NCBI GenBank assembly: GCA_022828595.1
Contig: JAKGHH010000001.1
Coordinates: 141,255,017 to 141,319,016 of the forward strand
Length of the DNA: 64,000 bases
Reading direction: 5' to 3'
Source: Nelumbo lutea
Lineage: Eukaryota > Streptophyta > Magnoliopsida > Proteales > Nelumbonaceae
In this document: in pieces, positions 32,700 through 45,129 of the stretch
Position numbering within the stretch: the first letter of the stretch is position 1
How the letters are laid out: each line of letters opens with the position of its first letter
Notes under the pieces: generated by a model
Database searches by the model: none
Told to the model about the DNA's origin: nothing
What the model saw: the letters and a program-made list of their open reading frames with translations, nothing else
Translations under genes and position numbers: made by a program

Positions 32700-33720
32700 A
32701 GATTGTAAACATTACACCAAACAGGAGCCTTGAGAAGGATCAGCTAATTTGGAAAAAATAATAGTGGTTATACTGTTTAATCAGCCTATAAAACTTCTCG
32801 GCTACTAATCCATCCCCATCTACCTCTCATTTTAAATGGTCAAGTCTATGGAAAAAATCCCATACCGATGCCAATTACTAACTTGGAAGATTCTCTGGTA
32901 TGGGCTTCTTACAAGGAGAAATGCCCAAAGTGGCTGAGTAAAGATGTTTTATACTTCTAGTCTTTTATGTATATTCTATAAACAAAATGCAGAATCAGTC
33001 CACCATCTGTTATTTCTATGCCCCTTTTCAAGAGCAATTTGGTTCGAACCACACATGGCATTACCTATAAGTGACACACTAGTGAAGCCGATGCATTCTT
33101 ACTTACAGGAGTGGCTTTATAAGTCTACCTGCACAACAAACAAGGAGACCGATCTGTTCCTCACACAGGTGCCTCACACCGACCTCACACGCACATCCTA
33201 CCATGCATTGAGAACATCTCCCGCACTTATAAGTTATTATTCACGGGAAATGTTTCCAATGCACGGTGGGATATGCCTGTGAAGGGCCCGTGTGAGGAGC
33301 AGATCCGATCTCCGAAACAAGGTTATATTTCATAACTTGCACCCCAACCCATCAGACATCATAAATAAAGCCAAAATATATTATCAACAACTCTCAACAG
33401 AATCTCAGCCCAATATCATAATCAATTATAGGCATGACAATGGAAAATTTCAACTAATCATTGATGGGTCTTATGACTTGACTTCAGGACGACAGGACGT
33501 ACAGAAAGAAGTTTCATTATCAAAATTCTCAATGAAGGAACCATTGCTGCAAGAGGAAACTCAGGTTAGGCCGTCAAACAGTTATGAAGCTGAAATGCAA
33601 GCCTTGATCGAAGGTTTAGAAGCAGCCACAAGATTGGGTATCAAAGCATCAAGATATTTTGCGACTCTCTCCAACTAGTTAATTTTTTGTAGAATGGCTT
33701 GAAGGCCAAACATTGGATTG
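32700..33720 (+). pseudogene. LINE 3' remnant: zf-RVT plus RNase H-like
   Basis: A longer version of the remnant at 20935. The zf-RVT region (about 32740-33060) is followed, after a frame break, by an RVT_3-type RNase H-like domain at about 33292-33720. The acidic residues sit in LIIDGSYD, YEAEMQALIEGL and, after one frame change, FCDSLQLV. Stops and frame shifts make it non-functional. Only the first half belongs to the duplicated block; the RNase H part lies beyond the overlap. Confidence 0.6.
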
Positions 33721-35436
33721 AACGGCTACACTGGCCAAAATTATAGACTAATGTCTCTTGTCTTCAGAACCTCTGTACAGTTTTCTATTTCTTAATGCAG
33801 GTTGCTTCTTTCTTTTTTGCAAAAAGAAAAAAAAAAAAACAAGAGCATCAATTATTGTGTTGAAATTATTTTTTTTTTACATAATGTGGTGTTGCGTTCC
33901 TGTTTAAGGTTGGGGAGAAATGGGGATGCAATGGTGTCGCTTATGCTCTGTTCTGGATCTCCGGTTAAGTGCTAACCTCGTTCTGTCCTCAAAATTCAAA
34001 ATTTCGATTACGCCTAGCAATTTGAAAAGATGGGACAAGCTTTATTTAATTTGAGCCCCTGAATATTAGAGTTCGGCTTCAGTCATGGCAAAGCCTATTT
34101 GGGCAGCTTTAGTGCCTTGCTTTGAGAATCTCTGTACTTGTGTGCTTTATTTTATAGGGAGATATTCCCATTACAAAGTTGCAAAAGACTATTAAAATGA
34201 TGTGGGTACAGATTTGCCCTGACTGAAGCCGAACTCTGAATATTATATACCTGATCATCGCTGTCCAATCCGTGGGAAACAGAAACCGAGGTTTCACAGA
34301 TCATTCAGGAGAGTAATAGAGCTTGAAGCTATTACCCAGTCGGGCAATTTAGGCTGTGTATGATTTGTATAGGTTTCCCTACTTTTCTTTCAGACCAAAA
34401 ACAACTAATTTTAAGAAATGGGATTATGGTGTCAAAGAGGCAGCATGTTCAATCTCTCGAATGGCCAACAGGGAACCATTTTCTTGGCTCGAACTCCCCA
34501 ACACAACCAAATTCAGTACCCTACTAATAATATTAAGCATCGTTCTAGATTTAGGCTTCCTTTTCTGGTACCCTAGATACTACATTACTACTAGCTTCTT
34601 TTATTCTATTTTTGGAATTTTGTGGAAGATGATAATTTGTGATATTACTGTAACGATATTGATGTATTTGTGAGTTTCATTAGCACCTTTAATTTTTTTT
34701 TAAATGAACAATATTATACTCTCTTAACTTATGTTTAGCAACATCCATGTGTTACTGAACAGTGAACATGGTCCTCCCAATGAAAAGCCACAAAATGTGA
34801 TTTGAGTTTTATGATAATACTGAGTGTTCCATGTTCTTAGTGGCTTAGTGCCCGAATCACCATAGATGATAAAACTCTCGTCAATCAATTTCTGGTGGCT
34901 GGGCCAATGTATTCTGTGCCTCTTTGTTCTATATATAGATTAGTTCTTAGACCTAAATCCGGATTGACTGGTTAGCAGAGAGGAACCCAATTCCCAATAC
35001 CCAGGTTATGCAGCCAAAAGTGTGTAGTACCATCCCTTTTGCCAACAGCCTATTAATCCATGCACTTTGCAGTTTGCATCATTTCTCTAGATTGCAAGAA
35101 CATAGGAGTAAGCAGCAATGTTTTCTCCAATAAGCATGTAGATGGGTATGATACACATGTTTCATCAGACATTTCCAAGTCTTCATATTCTTAAGAATTC
35201 CACAGCTCGAAGAAGAGGCTATCATTATGCTGTAAAATGCTGCATTTTTCAGTCAATTTCATCAGCTTCCTCCCATCCCCACTCCCCAAAAAATAAATAA
35301 AAAGAGAAAAATGAAGTAAACATAAAGCTAGAACTTGCAATTTCGATGTAGCAAATCATGTATAAAGGTAAATCAAGTGATTCTGCAGTTTGCAGAATAA
35401 TCTGCTCTAGTTTTACCAGTAGTAGGAGTAAAGAGG
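33721..35436. other. intergenic, no gene seen
   Basis: Moderately AT-rich sequence between the LINE remnant and the 3' end of the galactosyltransferase gene. A 105-codon frame at 34356-34673 has no recognisable domain or gene context. The 3' untranslated region of the minus-strand gene should lie just left of 35437. Confidence 0.5.
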
Positions 35437-38400
35437 CTACTTGTTGGAATCTAGCGTTGGACTTTTTGAGCAGCTCGCCATTTCATGAAGTTCTAGTAAC
35501 TTCTTTTCTGGATTGCAGAGCCCTGTATGATAAAATGCTGTTAAAAGACTGGTGACTGTCCAAGTATGAATGAAATGAACTATAATTATGCTCAATTAAT
35601 CCCATCAGGCAGTAAAAAATAAAAAAGGATTCCTGCTAAAAGCATCCTTGTTAACACTCTTCACTTAAGTGATGTTTGGCATCGATGCCGTTTTCTGAGA
35701 TAACGGCACCATGTAGCCACCACACCAGAGAAAGCGGTGCTTCAAACAGTGCCCTCTTGTTTGGTACCGTTTTTCCAGAAAAAATGTTACTCCAGACCAC
35801 GCCTTTGAAATCGGGTAAGTGTGGTCTGAAGCAACGCCAAATTCAATGTCTACTGAAAAAAACGGCGCGCTGCTGCCAGTGGTGCAATTATGTGGCATCA
35901 TTTTGGATGTTGGATAATAATATATCAATATTGAAAACATTGCTGCCAGCACCGGTACCAAACAAAACCATCAGTGCTGTTTTCTCAGAAAACGCCTATG
36001 TGGCAGCACCGGTTCCAAACAAAAATTAAGTGCTTACAACTCCATATGCCCAGCACCGTTTTTATAAGAAAATGGTGCGAAGTTCCCAGCACCGATGCCA
36101 AACACCTACTTGACAACACATTCAGTTCATTTAGATAGTTTATGCAGATATCCGAACTAGATATTTGGAAATGATTTAATCTGTATCAGATTATAAAATG
36201 ATCTCCATGAGAACTTTTTATTCTATTCTAGATTTCTCTATGATTTATGATCTCTTAAGTGGCCAAACTGGTGGAATCAACTGGACAGATTGAGGAATCT
36301 GGAGGAGACACTTGCCAAGTAGGTAATTTCTGTATAGTTGTATCCTGAACCTCCACAACTGAGTTTTATAGTCATCTTTGCCTACCGATCCACTAACTAC
36401 CCCATCATGGGTTCAGCAAGTCATTTGGCATAAATAATTAAGACAAGTAAACCACTCTAAATTGAGGCATAAGTGGTATCCACAAGTTTAATTTCATATT
36501 TGAGGTTTGCCATAATTGTGTCAAATTTGGAATAGTTCAAATATGGTTATCCGTCAAATTAAGATATAGCCTAATTCAATCCAATAAATATCCAAATCAA
36601 ATTCAGCATTAATATACATATATGAATCTATCCAATTACCCTTTATTTTCTCTAAAAGAAATATATTACAAGTTATTTCTTTATATGATAAGGGGTATGA
36701 TGGAAAAGCAATTCGATCAAATCCAATTCAGATTCAGAGATTTGAGTTAATTGGTTGAATTTGAATCACCACTTCCCCAATCAGATTTGTATTCAAATAT
36801 AATTTGATCCGCTTTGAATTCACTCCTTTTACACCCCTAACTCTAAGAGTTGGACCGAATAACTTGTTGCTTTGTCTTTTAGCACTAAAAACAAAGCAAA
36901 TGTCATTTAGTTCAGCCACTTCAGCTGTTATCAAATAACCCCTAAGAGATCTCAACCTCTGAGAAACAGAATTATCATAAACACCAACCTGAACATGTGG
37001 GAATATCCCACACAGCAATGGATGATAGTGTGCATTTTGTTTCACATAATGCTTGATTGTGCTCATGGTTGACATTCATTGCAAGCATCCATGCACCAAT
37101 TGTAACATCCTCATTGCTGAACATTCGGAAACTGTAATTCCACAAACAAAATGCACTAGTTCATAGAAGGTAGAGATATAAAACGATATAAGATATTGCA
37201 TGCAGGTCAGAAACTTAATCATTTCTTTTCAAGAGATGTTTTACCCAGAGAACTAGAGATCAAATTTTGACCAACAGTCAACTCACCTATTGTCCATTTA
37301 TACTTTTTTTTTCTGTGTTTCCAGTTTGTTAGGCTCCATTTTCTACTTGAGCCAGAACTCCCAGTTGACCCATCACTATTACTGAAAATACAGATAGGGA
37401 TATACAAGTATGGCCTGCCACTGTTTTTCTCTTCCGGATCTGTAGACTAAATTCATGGCAATAATATGGACTTTGCAGTTCTCAACACGATACAACATTG
37501 GCCATGCATATATTCCCAAAAGTCAAGAGTTTCCATTGTAGTTCATTTGTGAACTTGTATTCAGCAAGACATGAGGGAATGGTATGCTGAAGAAACAGCT
37601 TACCTTTCTAGAATATAATTGTATAAAATATTTACTATGAATTTGCTCCTCAATGTTCTGATGTTTACTGAAAAGAGGAAATGAAAATGGACAATAACTT
37701 AGCATTTTCATTCAGGAGGATGTACTTTTACAATTAGAAAAATGAAAATATACACAACTTCTACAACGTTGGAATTAATACTAAAGATTTACTATTTCAT
37801 AGACACAGGTTGCGTAATACTGTTCAAAATTGCAAAGGCATGACACAAGGCATCATGAATTAAATGTTTATCTTTGTCTCAGGAATTTAATCCTCACATT
37901 ACCCCATCTATTTAAACAAAAATCAACTCAAATTGTAGAAAAATTAATGAAGTAATGAAAGATTAAAATGGATACAGAGTTACAGACATATAGTGTCAAA
38001 AGAGGATTTTTATCAATAATTGAAGAAATTTTAACGAGAAAGGAAAGAGAAGGAAGAGAAACAGTACAAGTTATATAAAAAACCTTCAGGAATAGCAAAA
38101 GCATATAAACAGGACTTCACTACGCTCCATATACTAATGTAATAACTTAAAATGATATTTTAAGTTATAAAGGGATAAATAAAAGACACATGTTTTTTTG
38201 TTTGTCTTGCCATGAGAAACTTATAGGATACAAGATAAATAGATAGTCTCAAACCTGCTAGTTAGCATAGGAGCAATATAAACTACACTCATAGCTCTTA
38301 ATAGTAATAGGTTCTGTCAGAAACTCAGAAATAGATGGAAAATTGAAGTTATAAAATAGTCATACCAACTGTGAACTAAGCTATACATTTGGATTTGCTT

Positions 38401-39295
38401 CCTCAGAATATACTAGATTTACAAACCACAATAATGCACATGATGGCCAAAAATCTGGGAAATGAACTCACTTCTTTGATTGGCATTGAAGAACTCTCTT
38501 CCTATAATGGAACTAAAAATGAATTGATTATTAGGCCTATGAACATTTTCTATCTACAGTGCCCTGTTACCATTCTTTTTTATGTCTATAGTAGAAATCT
38601 GTAATTTTCAAGTAAAGGGCACTAGTTGAGGCAATCCACATGATTCAATTCATGCAATTGCAACTCCCAGAGAGAAAACTTGGTAAAAAATTTCTAAATA
38701 CATACTTTTCTGTTTGAATCCAAGCTTTAGTATCTAAAGTCCTTGTAGGAATAAGACGTAAGTGTGATAACAGTACTGAAAGGATTTAACCCTATTGTAG
38801 GATGTATTATATCATCCACGATAACAATATCCATAATTCACAAAAACCTTATCAAGGTTTAACAAAAAACCAAATTATTAATAGAGTGAAAATGCAGTGG
38901 ATTTTTTTTTCATAACAAAAATCAAGTACATAATATGTTAATTGAATTTGATAAAGAAATGCCACATATGACAACCACAAATAAATGTAGCAATATTTGT
39001 TTTCAAGAATAAGGGAATAGATAAAAGGAAAAATGATTACAAATAATGTTCCAATGCATTGAAGAAGACCCTTGCCTGTTATTTCTTAAAGCAGATAAGC
39101 TTGCTACCACATCTGCAGAAAGAGCATATATAGGACCATAAGCATGGAGAAAGTACTCCTTTCCTAGCAAATAAGATAGAGGCTCATACCTGCAAAAACG
39201 CAAATGATCCAAACATTACATTGTTAAAAGGACTAAAAGCACAAAAACCAGGGATTTTTAAATGTAACTGTCTAACTGATCAAAAGTCACAGTTT

Positions 39296-39331
<36 letters not shown>

Positions 39332-40656
39332 AAAGAAGTATAACAGTACAACAAACCATTTGAGGTTGGGGTCAGTGAATACTGGGCCCTTCTTCATGCA
39401 ACCAAGGTAAGTCTGAGGGTGAGAACGCTCCTTTGCCAAGAGTAGTGAAAGGCGATCTGGTTATCAAAGACATCAGGCCATGAATTTACAAATGCTGGAG
39501 AGAATGGAGAACATGATGACAATAAGATAAAGTAAAGCTTCCAAGCATGCCACCTGGTCTCAAATATATATCATCATCAGCTTTAACATAGAATTCAGAG
39601 TCAAAAAGTGCATAAGCAGCTTTAAAGAAAGCTAAACCTGTACCAGAGATACTATATATGAGTTGTGTGCCAAAAATAAGGAAGGAAAGGGGAAAAACAT
39701 AACGACTTAGTTTATTTAATCTATTTTTGATACAAACGTTTTGTAAGGAAGCTTGCTGTATTTCTCCTCAATATCTAAGAGCATGAAATCATCATACTCT
39801 GCGACCTCTTTTCTGAGCTCAGACATCTTTGATTGATCATTTGTTCTCCCTATGACAAAACGAAAGGCCAATCCAGTAGATTCTTCCAAACTGCAAAGAA
39901 TTGGTACAATTCAAAAGGGAGAAAACAAGAAAAGAAATCATTAGACTATAGCTACAATTTCTTGAGATCATACGTCTTTCTAATAATAATAAAAAAATTG
40001 TATAAACTAGAGCAAATCACACCAGTTACAGAACTCAAGAGAACTAATTCCTGAGCGACTAATGCTAACAAGTTCTCCACATAAAATGTATTCAGAAGAT
40101 AGCAGGACTTTCATCAGCTGTAGATACCCTGTGATTACTACTTGGCTATGTCCTCCTTCTCCCCGAGAATTGGAACGACTTCTTGCAAAATTTCTACTTT
40201 CTCAATTACAATTATGGAGTAAATCAAAACAAGAGAACAAGCATTCTCATATCTTAACAAAGAAATCAAAATTTACTAGGTATAAGCTTAAGGAGTTACC
40301 GTTTAAGCCCCTTGCTTATCAGAAGGCATCCAAGTCTTCCTCAACGACCTTCGCCTTCCAAAGGATCCAAAACCAGTTTGAATTCCCACAAACCCCATCA
40401 CCTTATCTCTTCTTATCTCCATCATAACCAACACAGTTTTGATTGCCAACATTGTTCCTTCTTTCCCATACAACAAAAACAAATCTAGCTTCACCATTCC
40501 TACATTTATAACCAAAAGTGGGCTTCCGAATGGCGACCAATCCAAAAGCAAAGCCAGTGACTCCAATAAGAAGGCAGAAGAACCAAAATCGAGGATCTCC
40601 GAGCATAAAAGAGCCCCGTTGGGCGGAGATAAAAACGACTTGGAAGGCGAAGGCAT
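35437..40656 (-). CDS. beta-1,3-galactosyltransferase, GT31 (B3GALT12/14-like)
   Basis: Type II Golgi membrane glycosyltransferase, CAZy family GT31, which would transfer galactose from UDP-Gal; the acceptor is unknown. Seven exons, read right to left: 40656-40300, 39890-39738, 39637-39554, 39456-39357, 39189-39076, 37131-36989, 35522-35437. They give about 345 residues, the family size. Exon 1 carries a signal anchor ([16 protein letters not shown]) and GFVGIQTGF, exon 2 [10 protein letters not shown], exon 3 the UDP/metal-binding DDD motif ([11 protein letters not shown]), exon 4 GCMKKGP, exon 5 [15 protein letters not shown], exon 6 [14 protein letters not shown] and VWDIP, and exon 7 [12 protein letters not shown] and the stop. 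Exon 5 ends AACAG/GCAAGG, so that intron appears to be GC-AG. Exon 1 needs about three frame changes and exon 3 has one extra T. I read these as base errors, though decay is possible. Introns 5 (1.9 kb) and 6 (1.5 kb) are long. Confidence 0.88.
35671..36113. mobile_element. MITE in the last galactosyltransferase intron
   Basis: Outer inverted ends share TGTTTGGCATCG(A/G)TGC (left near 35674, inverted near 36085-36105). Inside, CCGGTACCAAACAAA-type words recur in both orientations (near 35760, 35950, 36010), giving a nested palindrome of about 440 bp. I could not define a TSD, so the superfamily is open (hAT or PIF). Confidence 0.5.
39299..39326. repeat. poly-T tract inside intron 4
   Basis: An almost pure T run, poly-A on the gene's strand, between exons 4 and 5 of the galactosyltransferase gene. 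Confidence 0.9.
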
Positions 40657-42307
40657 GTCGCTAAGATTCGCTTCATAACCATAGCAAGACTAACATTTTC
40701 TTAGAGGACATCAGCGTTTGAAGGTAAAGGAGTAAGGCCTTCTGGGTCGCAGGAGGATCTGAAGTTTGTAGAAATGAATGCCGAAGAGCAATCATGGCGC
40801 GAAAATTAAAACAGCAAGCAACTATAGTTTTAATTTATATTGCAGTGATTTCCATGGGGGAGAGAGTAAGGGATAGGGGATCTGGCACTAGCACTGCACT
40901 AGCAGCAAAAGAAATTAATAAATAATAAAAAATAAAAGAATGTTGAAGAACCTATTCATTGATCTGAGAGTTATGTGCAGAAGAGAGGAGACCCCTGTCA
41001 AGTTTACAACTTTAACACCGGAGAGAGAAGGCACTGAGTCGAACGAGTTGGGGCATCGGATAAATATTTTGCGACGACATTTTGCATATATTAGATAGAT
41101 AATTGACTATCATCATTCATCAACATCTCAATGGATATGTCTATGGCGATATCACAAACAAGCTAATGAATCAGAGGGTGCCAATTGCCAACTGGCCAAG
41201 TTAGTAAGGTATTTGATTTGGATCGCGATATCATAAACAAGTTAATGAATAATGACCAGAAGGTGCCCAACTGCCAACTGGCAAGTTAGTAAGCAAGGTA
41301 TTTGACTTTGGATCGATTCCCGCCTTCCCCCGGGTTGGGCCGTTGGGGGTGGGGGACCGGGGGCTACGGGTATTAGGGGATGGGCTACCCTGTTGTTGTG
41401 GAGCCCAATGAGGCCCAAAAATTTCAATGTTTTGGTAGGTTGTCTTTTTTACGTGGAACTGGTTGTTGGCTTCTTTATTTTATTTTATTTTTTGTTTAAT
41501 GTATAATCTTTGATTTTGGGAAAAAAAACAAAAAACTCTTACTCCCCAAAGTAGAGCTGTCAATTGGTTGGATGTATCCGATAAAGATAAATCAACAAAA
41601 CCAATTATGTCGATTTTGGTTATATGGTTTGTGTCCTGATTAATAAATAAGTGGATTGGGGATTGGTTCTTATTATTTGAACCCAATTAAGGCGAACCAA
41701 TAGTATATATAATATATAGATATATATAATCTTGCATTAAAAAACACTTTATTTTATCAACATCTAACAGTTTACTTATTTTACTGTCATTTTTTATTAC
41801 AGATTATAACTGAGTATATAAATTAACTAGAGTGTAGTTCTTTACCAAAAAATAAAGGGTGTAATTGACATTCAAAGGTGATATACTTCATTTAGTAAAG
41901 AAATATCTTCAACTTTTGTGTTATTTAATTTGGTTTTTGTAAGAGAACCACACTTTTTGGCTCCTTTTTGGCTCTTCTGGCTCCCCTTTTACATATTTGT
42001 GATGTAATGGAAGTGATTCAATTATTATGGTAGTGAAACAAGGTATCTTGCTGCGTGATCACGAGAGAGAGAGAGAGAGGGAAAGGTCAGTGTTTTCTTA
42101 ATTTGGACTGTTTCAATGCTTTTAACCAGTTAACTGTTGCATAAACTGTAAAAATCATGAACTGTGCTATTCATTCACAATGGACACAAACCATTATGTG
42201 GACTGTTTCAGTGTTTTTTTTTATTTGGTGTAAGTTCTTGGGCTCAGTTGAAGGAGTATAAATATAAATATGTAAAGTGAAAAACTTTGTACTTTGTATG
42301 TAAATAT
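40657..42307. other. galactosyltransferase upstream region and intergenic DNA
   Basis: Contains the likely promoter and 5' leader of the minus-strand galactosyltransferase gene (about 40657-41100), a short GC-rich patch at 41320-41390, and AT-rich DNA. I see no gene and no clear TATA box. Confidence 0.5.
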
Positions 42308-42411
42308 TAGGGGTGCAATTTAACAGGTTAGGGTTGGGATTTTATCAAAATTTTAAATGAATCTGATACAGTCTAAACTGTTAATTTGGGCCAACTTGAG
42401 TTGCACTCCTA
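42308..42411. mobile_element. small hAT-like MITE
   Basis: A 104 bp element with ends TAGGGGTGCAA and, inverted, TAGGAGTGCAACTC. Flanking 8-mers gtaaatat (42300-42307) and gtacatgt (42412-42419) match at 6 of 8 positions. Another TAGGGGTGCAAA end lies at about 42462. Confidence 0.4.
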
Positions 42412-42581
42412 GTACATGTGGTGAAATTAAAATTAAAATGCAAGAGATGGGTGGTGGTTGTTAGGGGTGCAAATAGTTTGGATCATCATCATCTGATCCA
42501 AATTGGAATCCAATCTTATTTCGACAATAGGATCTGATTAAATATCAAATGGAATTCTGTCACACCCCAGTAGATAGTAGA

Positions 42582-43689
42582 TAAGGGCAATATTTTGCCT
42601 TAATATCAATAAAAAGTAATATTTTTATATAATAATCAAAACGAGATAGTTTTTTGGGAAAATATCAAATAAGGGCAGTGGGCACTGTTACTCGTCTTCC
42701 TCTACTTTGGTATTCATTGGGTACTATGTAAGTCCTCCAGCGATGGCCTACCAACCTACCCTCTAATTGGGTGGTTGATTTCCTTCTACAAGAGCCGTTA
42801 CCGTCTCTTAGACTGGTACACGGACCTCCTTGCAGAGTCCCCGACGCAGACAATCATGGTACGCCGTTTTGGTGCAAGACGGACAGTCGTCACGGCGAAC
42901 CCTTCACCGACATCCTGGGAGACTTGCTCGGCTGCGGTATATTCAACATGGACGGGGAACTCTAGCGCACCCAACATAAGTTAGCAAGCCATGAGTTCAG
43001 CACCAAGTCACTACAGGAGTTCATCGGAAAGACGTTGGAGGAAGTAGTGACAGATCGCTTGACGCCGGTACTTGTGTCTGCAATGGAAACCAGCCAAGTA
43101 GTAGACCTACAGGACTTGTTAAGGAGGTTTGCCTTCGACACAGTGTGCATGGTGTCGCTGGGAATCGATCCTGGTTGCTTGGAGTCTTTGCTTCACGTAT
43201 AGGTTCTGGCCAGAGCTTTCGACATAGCCTCCAAGATAAGTGCCAGGTGTGCATCTGCTCTCGTCTTCGCCATCTAGAAAACGAATGTTGTATCTTGGGT
43301 CCAAGCGGCGCCTCAAGTTCCCAGTGTTTCAATCCAGACCTAGGGTGTGCCTAGGGAAGGAGATGGCTTTTGTTCAGATGAAGTACATGATGGATTTGCT
43401 GATGAAGCAGTTCAAGTTCAAACCGGTTGGTTTGGAGGAGCCTGCTTTTGTTCCGCTCTTGACGGCACACATGGCCGGTGGATTGAAGGTCCTGGTCTGG
43501 CCAAGAGGTCGTCACTCGACTTAGAGTTATCAACGGCAAACGTTAACAAAGAAGCCACCCGAATACAGAGGAGGAAGATGAGCAACAATACTCAATGACC
43601 TTATTTGATATTTTTCAAAAAATTTATCATATTCTGATTATTATATGAAAATTTTTATTTTTATTGATATTAGGGGCAAACCCTTTATT
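42582..43689. mobile_element. MULE-like element carrying a P450 pseudogene
   Basis: Inverted repeats of about 95 bp (42582-42675 and 43594-43689) share TAATATCAATAAAAA, ATATAATAATCA and AATATCAAATAAGG in order, roughly four bases in five identical. They closely bracket a CYP94 pseudogene. Long terminal inverted repeats around a host gene fragment is the Pack-MULE layout. I could not find a 9-11 bp TSD at either end, so the class is not proven. Confidence 0.5.
42675..43535 (+). pseudogene. cytochrome P450 CYP94-like pseudogene
   Basis: Fragments of a CYP94-family P450; family members omega-hydroxylate fatty acids or jasmonoyl-isoleucine in the ER. In order: an N-terminal hydrophobic stretch, YPLIGWLISFYKSRYRLLDW, a break after VVTANP, then PFTDILGDLLGCGIF, HEFSTKSL and FAFDTVCMVSLGIDP. 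A jump leads straight to the heme-binding end RVCLGKEMAF and the C-terminal PLLTAHMAGGLKV. The central part with the I helix and the K-helix ExxR motif is missing. There are stops (for example after MDGEL, where Trp is expected) and frame changes. The copy is uninterrupted by introns, but many CYP94 genes lack introns, so this does not prove retroposition. It lies tightly between inverted repeats. Confidence 0.75.
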
Positions 43690-44150
43690 TATTTATAAAT
43701 ATGTTTATATTACATTTTTGTAATTTTTATATTATTTATTTTTTATTAAAAAACATGTATATATGATAAAAATAATTGAAAAAAAATGCTTATATTTTTT
43801 GTTTTTCTTTAGTAGTAGACGGTTATGTTTTTTTTTTCTTTTTAATAATTTGTTAAATTTTACAAAAATTAAATCCGATCGGATGAGATTTAGACTATTG
43901 GTAAAGTAAAACGTTAACCAGGATTTCAGCTTTACCATTGCTTCCAGAGATCTTCTATTGGTTTCTGCTGCAAAACAACGAAAAACCAAGGAAAAGGAGC
44001 TATTTACACCCGCCCAATTAGATCCAAGTAGAAACCAACAATGGCCACCACACAACGCATGTATACAAACAACAACCATGTAAGAGTACGTGATGCATGC
44101 AGATGCTGTGGTGAAGGCTGAAGCAAATTTTTCTTGTTTTTATTAGTTAC
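43690..44150. other. intergenic, no gene seen
   Basis: AT-rich sequence. A possible tiny minus-strand exon (about 43940-43972, between an AG acceptor and a GTAAAG donor) was noted, but it cannot be assigned. Confidence 0.4.
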
Positions 44151-44153
44151 CTT

Positions 44154-44375
44154 TGAGCTCTGGCAACCGTTGTTTCTTGCTCTCTGTGATAACCGGAGCA
44201 CCATTAGAATCTGTCCCTGCTCTTGAACAACAAAGACCAATATCCCCACATTTTTTAGCTTCACAACTGCAGTCTTTTGTTAAAGCAGATACAACAGTCA
44301 AGTATCCAACTATTGTACCTTCGATTGGCGATGAAATATGCCTCCCCAGAGAATGCCTGAACTGCTCCTATCTGA
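44154..44375 (-). other. unassigned exon-like segment
   Basis: On the minus strand an AG acceptor (TTTTTCAG) precedes, and a GTAACT donor follows, an open stretch. One frame runs from QFRHSLGRHISSPIEG through CSCEAKKCGDIG to SKKQRLPELK. I do not recognise the product. No start codon, further exons or promoter could be tied to it, so it may be a gene remnant or chance. Confidence 0.25.
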
Positions 44376-45129
44376 AAAAGATGCAGTACCCTTGTGAGAG
44401 AGAGAGAGAGAGAGATGGAAATTAATACCCCAGCTGCCTTGATAAAGCTCTCTGCAATACAGTTGAGAAGAGGATGGCCAAGATCGAACAAGCACCCCGG
44501 ATCTCATCAAGGAGGGGTCGAGTTTCCAAATTACTACTCATCTTCTATGTATAGAAGCAAAGATCAGATACTCTCTGAGAAAGAACAAGGTAGAGGTTGA
44601 TACACAGAAAGTGTGGAATTCCAAGATAGAACTGACTACTGTTATTGTTAGAACTGCAAACGGGAAGGGAGAGGATGATGAGAGGGAGAGGAAGAGAGGG
44701 TTAAAAGTCGACACATTTCATCACAGCCTTGCGTTGTCTAACCTTGCAACAGTGGTGCGGAGTTCGTGGCAAGTCACAGGCTTGGGTGAAACAATGTGTC
44801 AACATTTAAATAATGAAAAACTGACCCTCTCAACGAGTGGTTCTCCGGACTACTGGGTAGGTCTGACTCCAACGAGATATGAATATTAACAGCCGGTCAG
44901 TCTACTCTCCTCCTCTCCTATGTCGTTCCTTGATCCTTCAACCCAATTTCAAGAGAAATGGACGGAATGAGGTAAGCTTACCACCTTCTTCGTCAATAAA
45001 TGGTTGGAGTTGATTGAAAGCTTAACACTTGGGCGTGTTTGGAATGAAGAATGGTCGGTTAATAGGGTAAAAAGAAAGGAAAAGGGTTAAATGGTGTGAA
45101 TATTATGTACACTGCACCTGATCTTACAA
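44376..45129. other. intergenic with (GA)n run
   Basis: Contains a GA microsatellite at about 44395-44414 and purine-rich sequence near 44670-44700. No gene was recognised. Confidence 0.5.

Noticed and set aside
34356..34673. 105-codon plus-strand frame with hydrophobic C-terminus
   Set aside because: No domain, no promoter or splice context, and hydrophobic residues follow from the T-rich composition.
42675..43535. A functional P450 gene
   Set aside because: The I helix and ExxR region are missing and there are several stops and frame changes, more than consensus error would explain.
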